In this document: one piece after another, positions 7,739 through 15,255 of the stretch
Layout: every line of letters begins with the position of its first letter
Numbering within the stretch: the stretch's first letter is position 1
Source: Lentisphaeria bacterium
GTDB taxonomy: Bacteria > Verrucomicrobiota > Lentisphaeria > Oligosphaerales > Oligosphaeraceae
DNA length: 19,054 nt
Direction of reading: 5' to 3'
NCBI GenBank assembly: GCA_016303095.1
Contig: JAEDMH010000036.1
Span: 1 to 19,054, forward strand
Notes under the pieces: model-generated
Told to the model about the DNA's origin: nothing
What the model saw: only the letters and a program-made list of their open reading frames with translations
Databases searched by the model: none
Translations under genes and position numbers: made by a program

Positions 7739-10066
7739 CTAGGGGTGGAGTCGGGCGTATTGGTCCAGCAGATTGGCCAGTCGCAGTTTCTTTTCCTGGA
7801 TCAGCCGGGGGTCCCGGGTCCAATGGCTCATGTCTTGAATCAGGGAGGGTTCCACCTCCAGTTCCCGGGTGGCTTCCGTCACCCATTCCCGGGACATGCC
7901 CTGGGGATTTTCCAAGGCCTTCTCCAGAAGATCCATGTACATCCAATCCTCCATGCCGTCCCGGATGCTTTTCAGCCGGGTGGTGGGAATGGGGCCGTCC
8001 TGGGCGGGATAGAGGAGGCGTCCGTCTCCGCTGAAATTGCGGAAGGAGTTGGCCAGCCAGGGTTCCTGGAGGAGGGGGCCGCCGGTGACGGGGGTGGAAA
8101 TGTTGGGGCCGGCCACATATCCCTTCTCCGTTTTTTCCCAGGTGCGCCAGAGGCAGCTGCCGTAGTAGAGGAAGCCGTCGGGGCGGTATTTCCTGGCCAT
8201 GAATCCCATGAGGAGGCGATTGGCGGCGGCGGGGTGCTCCAGGAGGATGTTGGCGTAGGGCATGGTGGGGGTGCAGCAGACGTACCAGCATACCTTGTCT
8301 CCCCGTTCCCGGGCCTGGGCCACGTAGTCGGCGTTCAAGTCGTAGGAGACGGTAAGGGGAATCCAGCCGTCCACCAGGCCCTCCAGCTGGCTGACCCGGC
8401 CGAAGGTGTCGTCGTAGAGGGTGGTGTAGATGGGGAGTTCCGGGACGGCTTCCCGGACCTTCTGGAGGGCTTCCCGAATCATGGGGAAGAGTTCCATGGG
8501 GGATTCGTCGAAGGCGTAGAGGTAGGCCCGGTCGGCGATGCCCCGTTCTTTGCATTCCTGATAGCGTTGCTTCAGGGTGTCCAGGAACTGTGGGGTTGGG
8601 GGTTCATTGAGGAATCCCATGTTGAAGAAGCCGGCCCCTTGTTCCAGGAGCCATTGGGAATCCTCCACCATGTCGGGACGATCCACGCCCCGGTAGATTT
8701 GATCGGGCTGAAGGCGATGGCGAATCAGCAGCTTGGCGATGGCCCGCCAATATTCCTTCCGGGCCGCCGGGTCTGCGGGATAGTTGTCCATCAGGCCGAA
8801 CTGCACGGGGGAGAAATAGGGGACGCCGGGGGGCAGGGAGAAGTCATGAACCCGGATGGCGAAGGGGAGGGAATTCCGGGTGCCGTCCTCCCGGACGAAG
8901 GCCACGGTTCCTTTGTAGAGGCCGGGCTTTTGATCCTGGGGCACTTGGACATCCAGGAACCAGCTTTGGTAGGTCTCCGCCTCCAGGGGAATGGGGGTCT
9001 GGAGATATTCCAAGATGGGGTCGGGCCAGTAGCCCACATGGTCCACTTTGTAGGCGGGATCCCGGCTCTCCACATATCCCACGGGAGCCAGGGTCAGGGC
9101 CTCCCGGGGAATGGAGGTGCCATCTTCCAGGACGGGAAGGGTTTCCAGCTCCGCCCGGATGCCGGGCACGGGGGCCAGGGCGAAGGCCACCAGCTGGGCG
9201 GATTCTCCCTCTCCCCGGGCGGCTTCCAGGGTGTATTCCGGGGTGTAGTCTCCCAGGAAGAGGTGGTTTTTCCGGAGAACCTTCTCCTCGGGCATGCACC
9301 AGAGGAAGGCTACGCCGGCGGGCAGGGCGGCCCGCCGGAAGTAGAGGGCGTCCAACCGGGGGAGGATTTTCTTGCACTCTTCCTGAAAGCGCTGGGCTTG
9401 CTTGGGGTCGGGCGTGGCCGGAAGAAATTTCTCCATGGCCTGGAGGTTGGCGGCGTAGGAGGGAAGCTGGTGGTTCAGCAGGGCGGAGCGCCGGGCAAAG
9501 GCTTCCCGCCATTGCTTCACGAGGGCCGCATCCTCCTCGGCATCCCGTTCCTCCAGACGAATCTCGCCCACGTAAATGGAATACTCCTGGGCAACGTCTC
9601 CCGTGAAAAAGTCCACATGCTTCATCTGACTCAGGTCAAAGCCTTCCATGTGCTCCAGGGGAAGGCGGAGGGTGTTGCGTCCCTGGTGGCATTCGGTGAG
9701 ACGCTGGAGGACGAAGGAGAAACGCCGGGGATAGTCTGGAATGGTGGCCACTTCAATGCCCACCCGCTTGGGGATCTCGCAATACAATTCAATGACCAGG
9801 GTCTTCCCCTTGGTCCAGTCCCGTTTCTCCTCCGGAATCTGGAATTTGGCGGAGGGCCAGCCCCCGGAGGAGACGGGATAGGTGATCTTCACCGCAAGGC
9901 CGGATCCTCCGTCCGGCCAGGGCTCCAACGCCATCTTCACCGGCCCTCCTCCTAGCTTCCAATCCTCTTCAGGGGCACGCTGGGCAGAGGGGACGGTGAG
10001 GGAAATTTCCTTGGCCGCCAGGCTCAAAGAGAGAAGGAGAGACAGGGAGAGGAGAAGGGAACGCAT
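7739..10066 (-). CDS. Secreted GH123-like glycoside hydrolase (DUF4091 domain), paralogue B
   Basis: I place the start at 10066 (775 aa). The open frame extends to a Met at 10132, but the extra 22 residues are Pro/Arg-rich, hide the signal peptide (MRSLLLSLSL, residues 1-18) and cover an intergenic hairpin. Domain order is the same as in the neighbouring copies: beta module with YSIYVGEI at 162-169, a helical linker at about 175-245, the GH123-type N-terminal domain (EAARGEGESAQLV from 281), then the catalytic barrel with YLYAFDESP (Asp520-Glu521) and the DUF4091 signature TRLKSIRDGMEDWMYMDLL. Over the 106 residues from Thr279 it shares 82 identities with the upstream copy by my hand count, so these two arose from the more recent duplication. 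Family function (beta-N-acetylgalactosaminidase-type hydrolysis) is known for only a few GH123 members; the substrate here is inference. Confidence 0.88.
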   Translation of the reverse strand: MRSLLLSLSLLLSLSLAAKEISLTVPSAQRAPEEDWKLGGGPVKMALEPWPDGGSGLAVKITYPVSSGGWPSAKFQIPEEKRDWTKGKTLVIELYCEIPKRVGIEVATIPDYPRRFSFVLQRLTECHQGRNTLRLPLEHMEGFDLSQMKHVDFFTGDVAQEYSIYVGEIRLEERDAEEDAALVKQWREAFARRSALLNHQLPSYAANLQAMEKFLPATPDPKQAQRFQEECKKILPRLDALYFRRAALPAGVAFLWCMPEEKVLRKNHLFLGDYTPEYTLEAARGEGESAQLVAFALAPVPGIRAELETLPVLEDGTSIPREALTLAPVGYVESRDPAYKVDHVGYWPDPILEYLQTPIPLEAETYQSWFLDVQVPQDQKPGLYKGTVAFVREDGTRNSLPFAIRVHDFSLPPGVPYFSPVQFGLMDNYPADPAARKEYWRAIAKLLIRHRLQPDQIYRGVDRPDMVEDSQWLLEQGAGFFNMGFLNEPPTPQFLDTLKQRYQECKERGIADRAYLYAFDESPMELFPMIREALQKVREAVPELPIYTTLYDDTFGRVSQLEGLVDGWIPLTVSYDLNADYVAQARERGDKVCWYVCCTPTMPYANILLEHPAAANRLLMGFMARKYRPDGFLYYGSCLWRTWEKTEKGYVAGPNISTPVTGGPLLQEPWLANSFRNFSGDGRLLYPAQDGPIPTTRLKSIRDGMEDWMYMDLLEKALENPQGMSREWVTEATRELEVEPSLIQDMSHWTRDPRLIQEKKLRLANLLDQYARLHP

Positions 10067-10098
10067 GGCGTGAGTTCGGGAAATGAGGGGATGGGGAA

Positions 10099-10122
10099 AG
10101 GGGCGCAGGAAAAGGCGCCCCT
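10099..10122 (-). terminator. GC-rich hairpin between GH123-like paralogues A and B
   Basis: A perfect 8-bp stem (AGGGGCGC at 10099-10106 with GCGCCCCT at 10115-10122) encloses an 8-nt loop. It begins 22 nt after the stop of the upstream gene. On the transcribed strand the stem is followed by TTTCCCC, so the U run is only three. It is a plausible weak terminator or attenuator. It argues that the next gene starts at 10066 and not at 10132. Confidence 0.55.
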
Positions 10123-10144
10123 GGGGGAACAAAATGGCCGGAGG

Positions 10145-12481
10145 CTAGGGATTCTTCTGGACGTATTGATCCAGGAGGGCGGCCAGGCGGAGTTTCTTCG
10201 CTTGGACCAGGACAGGATTGGTGGTCCAGGTGGTCAGGTCTTTCACCAGGGTGTCCTCCACCTGGAGTTCCTGGGCGGCGGCGGCGCGCCAGCTCTCATC
10301 CATGGCCTGGGCGTTGTCCAACGCCTTGGCGAGCAACTCCAGATACATCCAGTCCTCCGCGCCGTCCCGGATGCTTTTGATGCGGGTGGTGGGGATGGGG
10401 CCGTCGGCGGCGGGATAGAGGAGGCGTCCGTCTCCGGGGAAATTCTGGAAGGCTTCTCCAATCCAGGGATATTCCAGGAGAGGGCCGCCTGCGATGGGGG
10501 TGTCGATCATGCCCTTGAAGACATAGGTTCCCTCGCTGTTCTTCTCGTAGATGCGCCAGACGCTGGTCTGGTAGTAGAGGAAGCATTCCGCCCCGTATTT
10601 CTTCTTCATGAAGCCCATGAGAAGGCGGTTGGCGGTGGCGGGATGTTCCAGGAGGAAGTTGGCGTAGGGCATGGTGGGGGTGCAGCAGACGTACCAGCCC
10701 ACCTTTTCTCCCCGGGCCCGAGCCAAGGCGGCGTTGTCTTTGTTGCGGCCGTAGGAGACGGTGAGGGGGATCCAGGCGTCGATCACCTCGTCCAGCCCGT
10801 TGTCTCGTCCGAAGGTGCCGTCGTAGAGGGTGGTGTAGGTGGGGACGCCGGGGGCGGCCTGGCGGACTTTCCGGAGGGAATCCAGGATCATGGGGAACAT
10901 GTCGGCGGGCTTTTCATCGTAGCAGTAGATGTAGGCTTTGTCCGCGATGCCGGCCTCCTGGCACTTCTGGTAGGCGTCGCGCACCTGTTCCAGGAGGGCG
11001 TCGTCCACCTCCGTGTTGATGAAGCCCAGGTTGAAACAGGGGGAGCCATGGGCCAGGAGCCACTGGGCGTGGGGCACCAGGTCGGCCCGATCCGGCCCGT
11101 AGTAGATTTCATCGGGCTGGAGGCGATGGGCGATGAGCATGGAGGCCAGGGCCTGCCAGTACTTTTCCCGGGCCTCCGCTCCCTGGGGGAAGGCGGGGGG
11201 CACGATGAATTGGACGGGAGAGAAGTAGGGGACGCCCTGGGCCAGGGTGAAGTCGTGAACCCGGATGGCGAAGGGGAGGCTCTGCTGTCCCCCGTTGTCA
11301 TAGGTGATCTTCACGGAACCCTGGTAGAGGCCGGGCTTTTGGTCCTGGGGCACTTGCACGTCCAGCCACCAGCTCTGATAGTGTTTGGCCTCCATGGGAA
11401 TGGGGGTCTGGAGATATTCCAGGATGGGATCCGGCCAGTAGCCGACGTAGTCCGTCTTGTAAGCGGGGTTGGAGGTTTTCACATAGCCCACGGGAGCCAG
11501 GGTGAGGGCTTCCGCCGGGATGGCCGTGCCATCCTCTTGCGCCGGCAGGGTCTCCAGGGTCACCTGGACATTTGGGAGGGAGTTCAGGGCAAAGGCCACT
11601 AGCTGGGTGGATTCTCCCTCTCCCCGGGCGGCCTCCATGGTGTAGTGGTCGGTGTAGGGGGCCAGGAAGGCATAGCGATCCCGGAGCACCTTTTCCTCGG
11701 GGTAGCACCAGCGGAGGGCCAGGCCATTGTTCTCCCGGGCCAGGTGCTGGAAGAATTGGCGATCCAGCCGGGGCAGGATTTTCTTGCTCTCTTCCTGGAA
11801 CTGGAGGGCCTGCTCCAGTTCCGGGACTTCCGGCAGGCTGTCCGCCAGGGCCTGGAACTCCTCGGCGAAGCGGGGAAGCTTGCCCTGGTAGGCTTCCTTC
11901 CGCCAGCGGAGGGCCTCCCGGCACTCCGCGGCAATCCGACGGCTTTGGGCGGCCTCTTCCTCGGGATCAATCATCTCCAGAGAGATGTCTCCCACGTAGA
12001 CAGAGTAGGTGGTCTGAGGATGGGAGCAGAAGACGTCGATGTACTTCATGTTGCTGATGTCGAAGCCGTTGAGCTCTCCCAGATCAATCTGGATCTTGTG
12101 CCGCCCCGGGGAAAACTGGAGACTTCCCGTGCCCAGGCTTTTGGTGGCGGAGTCGGCATAGGTGGACACCACCAGGCCCACCCGGCAGGCCGCATCACAG
12201 AAGATCTCCAGATTCAGGGTCTTGCCCTTCCGCCAGTCCCGCAAATGCTCCGGCAGCCAATATTTCCCGGAGGGCCACCCTTTGGCCCCCCCCCGATAGG
12301 TGAATTTCACCGTCAGGCCCGATTCTCCGTTGGGCCAGGGAACCTGGGCCATGGTCACATCCTCCGTGATCCGCCAGTCCGCCTCCGGGGGACGGCTGGC
12401 GACGCTCTCGTACAACAGAAGATCGGCGGCCAGGAGGGGCAGGGCGCAAAGGCTGAGCAACAGAAACAGGGATTTTTTCAT
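10145..12481 (-). CDS. Secreted GH123-like glycoside hydrolase (DUF4091 domain), paralogue A
   Basis: The start at 12481 gives 778 aa with a good signal peptide (MKKSLFLLLSLCALPLLAA). The frame is open for 14 codons further upstream, but those residues are not signal-like. The beta module ends with SVYVGDISLEM (160-170). A charged helical linker covers about 172-250. The GH123-type N-terminal domain includes MEAARGEGESTQLV (282-295) and WWLDVQVPQDQKPGLYQG (371-388). The catalytic acidic pair is in YIYCYDEKP (Asp522-Glu523), and the DUF4091 signature TRIKSIRDGAEDWMYLELL lies near the C-terminus. It is the first gene of the secreted-enzyme run, 131 bp after the nuclease stop, so a promoter is expected in that gap. 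I see TACATT near 12514 but no convincing -35 box. The enzyme class is well supported; the glycan is unknown. Confidence 0.88.
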   Translation of the reverse strand: MKKSLFLLLSLCALPLLAADLLLYESVASRPPEADWRITEDVTMAQVPWPNGESGLTVKFTYRGGAKGWPSGKYWLPEHLRDWRKGKTLNLEIFCDAACRVGLVVSTYADSATKSLGTGSLQFSPGRHKIQIDLGELNGFDISNMKYIDVFCSHPQTTYSVYVGDISLEMIDPEEEAAQSRRIAAECREALRWRKEAYQGKLPRFAEEFQALADSLPEVPELEQALQFQEESKKILPRLDRQFFQHLARENNGLALRWCYPEEKVLRDRYAFLAPYTDHYTMEAARGEGESTQLVAFALNSLPNVQVTLETLPAQEDGTAIPAEALTLAPVGYVKTSNPAYKTDYVGYWPDPILEYLQTPIPMEAKHYQSWWLDVQVPQDQKPGLYQGSVKITYDNGGQQSLPFAIRVHDFTLAQGVPYFSPVQFIVPPAFPQGAEAREKYWQALASMLIAHRLQPDEIYYGPDRADLVPHAQWLLAHGSPCFNLGFINTEVDDALLEQVRDAYQKCQEAGIADKAYIYCYDEKPADMFPMILDSLRKVRQAAPGVPTYTTLYDGTFGRDNGLDEVIDAWIPLTVSYGRNKDNAALARARGEKVGWYVCCTPTMPYANFLLEHPATANRLLMGFMKKKYGAECFLYYQTSVWRIYEKNSEGTYVFKGMIDTPIAGGPLLEYPWIGEAFQNFPGDGRLLYPAADGPIPTTRIKSIRDGAEDWMYLELLAKALDNAQAMDESWRAAAAQELQVEDTLVKDLTTWTTNPVLVQAKKLRLAALLDQYVQKNP

Positions 12482-12562
12482 TGGGTGGTCAAAGAGGGGG
12501 GAGGGAGCGGGCAAGGGAGACAATGTAGCGTTTCAATGGGGCGGCCGCCAGAGAGTCGCCCG

Positions 12563-12582
12563 CCCATGGCAGGCGCCATGGG
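12563..12582 (-). terminator. Hairpin after the XPB/Bax1 unit
   Basis: A perfect 8-bp stem (CCCATGGC at 12563-12570, GCCATGGG at 12575-12582) encloses a 4-nt loop, 30-50 nt beyond the nuclease stop. The pairing extends by two more G-C pairs if one base bulges. There is no U tract (the sequence continues GCGGGCGACTC). A separate 10-bp palindrome GGCGGCCGCC is at 12540-12549. It probably separates the kinase-helicase-nuclease unit from the glycosidase genes, but rho-independent termination is not assured. Confidence 0.4.
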
Positions 12583-12612
12583 GGAAGGAGGGCAAAAGGC
12601 GGCCATGGGGGG

Positions 12613-13845
12613 TTATTGTGGCCGGATTTCCCAGCGTTTTTCCAGGGTGCGCAGGGTTTTCTCCACCGTGGGGAAGTCGCGATAGAGGAATCCCCGGTGG
12701 GGGAGGAGGGGGAAGCGTTCCAGGGCCTGGGCGATCTCCTTGCGCTTGAGCAGAGTGCGCTCCACCCCCAGCACCAAGGGGGATTCGGGGTGTTGGGAGA
12801 GCCATTCCAGGCGTTGGGGGAGTTCCCGGCAGTGCCAGCGGTGGAAGAGTTCCAGGAAGAGGAGTTGGGGGGTGCCTTTTCGTTGGAAGATGAAATCCGG
12901 GAAGAGGAAACGCGCCTCTTCTCCCTGAAGGGGGAGATACTCCTCCCGCAGTTCCCAGGGACCCTCCTGGGTTCGGAGGGCGTCCTGGAAGAGCCGCACC
13001 TCCTCGGGAAGGCATCCCGCAAAGTGGTGGTAGGGGCACTTCAGGCCGGAGGTCTGATCCAGCTCCAGGAGGGCCTCCTGGCCACGCCAGGGAAGGCGGA
13101 CGGAAATGCGCCACTCCGGCATGGTGCAGAGGGCGGGAAAGAAGAGCGCCAGCTGCAGGCCATAGCGCTTTCCCTGCTCCAGGATGGCGGCGGGGCCGTC
13201 CACAGAAAGGGAGAGCCGGGTGGGATCTCCTTCCCCAGGATGAATTTCCGCCAGCAGCCGGAAGAAGCGGAGATATTGGCAGAGACGGCGCAACTGGGGG
13301 GCGTTCTGGGCCCGGAGGGTGATTTTCAAGGAACGGCATCCCAGAAGAAGGGCCTGGATGACTCCCGTGTTGTAGCGATCCACCAACGCCTGGGGAGCGG
13401 GGGCCTCGAAGCTTTGGAGGATCTGGTTTTCCGGCAGGTCGCCGTAGAGCTGTCCGTTGGCGGCCAGGGGATTCTGGGGATGGAGGGCCTGGAGACAGCG
13501 GCCCCATTCCTCCAGGGAGGGGAGGGGCTGGTCTCCTGCCAGCCATTGGGCGGAGGTTTTCAGGAGGGGGAGGCGCAGGGCGGGATAGTCCGCTTCGGTG
13601 GGAAGGGCGTAATGACAACGCTCCTCCAGGAGCTTTCGGAGGGCGGCGAAGAGCCTGGGATCCCCCATTTCCTCCTGAACGGGCTTCAGAAGCTCCTCCA
13701 ATTCGCCAGCGGTCATGCCCTGCTGCTGGGCATCCTGATAGAGGGCGATGAGCCGCTCTCCCCATTCCACGGCCTCGGGCGGGGCAAAGCGGGGATACAG
13801 GCGCCCCTTTCGGCAGAGGGCATGAATGAGGGCAGGAGTCAGCAT
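12613..13845 (-). CDS. Bax1-like nuclease (DUF790 family), partner of XPB helicase
   Basis: This is a 410-aa cytoplasmic protein matching the DUF790/Bax1 pattern. It opens with MLTPALIHALCRKGRLYPRF. It contains GQLYGDLPENQILQSFE (131-147) and YNTGVIQALLLG (158-169), the central signature of the family. Its C-terminal nuclease core has the order of a PD-(D/E)xK fold: LFPDFIF (Asp317) followed by LLFLELFHRWH (Glu332). In archaea Bax1 binds XPB and cuts DNA near the helicase-opened region, in a nucleotide-excision-like process. The ATG lies inside the last codons of the helicase gene (7-nt overlap), so the two are translationally coupled; this adjacency is itself characteristic of the pair. By my recollection of the usual motif (EIVGFW followed by a Lys), this copy has ELFHRW and an Arg (345) where the Lys is expected. 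Family call is confident; catalytic competence less so. Confidence 0.85.
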   Translation of the reverse strand: MLTPALIHALCRKGRLYPRFAPPEAVEWGERLIALYQDAQQQGMTAGELEELLKPVQEEMGDPRLFAALRKLLEERCHYALPTEADYPALRLPLLKTSAQWLAGDQPLPSLEEWGRCLQALHPQNPLAANGQLYGDLPENQILQSFEAPAPQALVDRYNTGVIQALLLGCRSLKITLRAQNAPQLRRLCQYLRFFRLLAEIHPGEGDPTRLSLSVDGPAAILEQGKRYGLQLALFFPALCTMPEWRISVRLPWRGQEALLELDQTSGLKCPYHHFAGCLPEEVRLFQDALRTQEGPWELREEYLPLQGEEARFLFPDFIFQRKGTPQLLFLELFHRWHCRELPQRLEWLSQHPESPLVLGVERTLLKRKEIAQALERFPLLPHRGFLYRDFPTVEKTLRTLEKRWEIRPQ

Positions 13846-15239
13846 GGGGCGGCAGGCTTTCCGTAGGCGGGATGCATTCGGCGCCGCTCCGCCGTGTAGG
13901 TCTCCCCCGTGTCCTGGGTGACCAACTCGTAGAGAAGGGCGGTCTTGCCCGGGGAAGGACGGAGAATGCGCCCCAGACGCTGCACATGCTCTCGCACGGA
14001 GCCGGAGCCGGAGACGACGATGCCCACGTTGGCGGCGGGAACATCCACCCCCTCGTTTAGCACCCGGCTGGTGACGATGGCGGGGAAGTCTCCCCGGCGG
14101 AAGCCCTCCAGGAAGTCCATGCGTTCCTGGGTGCGGGTGTGGTGGGTGATGACGGGGAGGGTGAAGAGGTTGCCCAACTGGTAGGCGGTGGCGTTGTCTG
14201 CGGTGAAGAGGATGGTGCGGTCGTGGCGATGGGCCGTCAGAAGTTGGTGGACCGTGGAGAATTTTTCCTGGGGGGAGCGGGCGATGCGGCGTTGGGTCAG
14301 ATAGGCCTGGAGGGCCTGGCGCCCCCCTGGCAGCCGGCTGCAGGCCCGGAGAAAATTCCCCCAGCCCCGGGGGGAGCCTAGGGAAATCTCGTTTTCCCGG
14401 AGAAAGTCCACGTAGATTTCCCGGGCCTGACGGTAGAGGCGCTCCTCCTCCGGGGTCAGGTGAATGGGGAGGGTGAGGGTTTCATAGGGGGCCAGAACGG
14501 TTTCCCCAGGCAAATCGGTGATTTCCTTCCGGTAGCAGATGGGGCCTAGGAGCTGGGGATAGTCCTGGTGGAGTCCGTCGGGACGTTCCGGGGTGGCGGT
14601 GAGTCCCAGGCGGAAGGGAGCCAGGCAGCATCGGGCCAGCTGGGAATAGGCAGGGCCGGGAAGATGATGGCATTCGTCCACCACCAGGGTGCCGAAACGG
14701 TTTCCCCAATGCTCCATGACCAGCAAGGCGGAATCGTAGGTGGAGACGGTGATGGCCTGCAAGTCATGGCTCCCTCCTCCCAAGGTGCCCACAGGACAGG
14801 CAAAGGCACTGCGCAGCTGGAGGGCCCATTGGGCGAGAAGATCCAGGGTGGGCACCACCACCAGGGTGGAACGACAGGCGGTCCCTATGGCCATCTGGGC
14901 CAAAAAGGATTTTCCCGTGCCCGTGGGAAGAACCACCACCCCCCGGAATTCCTGGCGCCTCCAGGCCTCCAAAGCCTCCTGCTGATAGAATCGGGGGGTG
15001 CGGGAGAGGGGGGCGGGGGAGTCTAAACGCTGATAGTTTCGGGCCTGATCCTCGTAGGGCACCCCCTCCCGGTGAAGGCGCAACAGGATCGGGGGGTACG
15101 CGGAGGCGTTGGCCCGGTAGGCCTGAACCCGGGCGTCGTAGCGGCAGAACTCCTCTAGCCTGGCGGGCAGGGGGGCGCGGGGAGGGAGGGTGTCCTCTCT
15201 CACCAGGAGGGTTCCGTCTTGGAAGCGGAGGCGCAGCAC
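13839..15239 (-). CDS. XPB/Rad25-family superfamily 2 DNA helicase
   Basis: An ATP-dependent 3'-5' DNA helicase, expected to open damaged or other target DNA for the nuclease encoded next. The start I use is the GTG at 15239 (466 aa), because the product then begins MLRLRFQDGTLLV, the typical opening of short prokaryotic XPB proteins. The frame is open to 15395, but that part only mirrors the end of the kinase gene in another frame. Residues 1-80 would be the damage-recognition-type domain. Helicase motifs follow in order: PTGTGKS (Walker A, 105-111), DECH (188-191), LTATPERPDG (213-222, the place of the XPB RED motif), NEGVDVP (395-401) and QRLGRILRP (420-428). A thumb-like helical insert lies at about 262-285. 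It begins 16 nt after the kinase stop and overlaps the nuclease gene by 7 nt. Confidence 0.9.
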   Translation of the reverse strand: MLRLRFQDGTLLVREDTLPPRAPLPARLEEFCRYDARVQAYRANASAYPPILLRLHREGVPYEDQARNYQRLDSPAPLSRTPRFYQQEALEAWRRQEFRGVVVLPTGTGKSFLAQMAIGTACRSTLVVVPTLDLLAQWALQLRSAFACPVGTLGGGSHDLQAITVSTYDSALLVMEHWGNRFGTLVVDECHHLPGPAYSQLARCCLAPFRLGLTATPERPDGLHQDYPQLLGPICYRKEITDLPGETVLAPYETLTLPIHLTPEEERLYRQAREIYVDFLRENEISLGSPRGWGNFLRACSRLPGGRQALQAYLTQRRIARSPQEKFSTVHQLLTAHRHDRTILFTADNATAYQLGNLFTLPVITHHTRTQERMDFLEGFRRGDFPAIVTSRVLNEGVDVPAANVGIVVSGSGSVREHVQRLGRILRPSPGKTALLYELVTQDTGETYTAERRRMHPAYGKPAAPC

Positions 15240-15255
15240 GGGGACAGGGGCGGAG

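Noticed and set aside
7001..9955. A 984-codon open frame on the plus strand, plus others of 400-565 codons antisense to the real genes
   Set aside because: They mirror the minus-strand genes. The coding strand avoids TTA, CTA and TCA codons and prefers C-ending ones, so the complementary frame rarely has stops. Their translations are Gly/Val/Glu-rich with no domain or signal peptide, while the minus-strand products show clear families.
10067..10132. Upstream ATG for GH123-like paralogue B at 10132
   Set aside because: It would bury the signal peptide behind 22 residues and translate the intergenic hairpin at 10099-10122.
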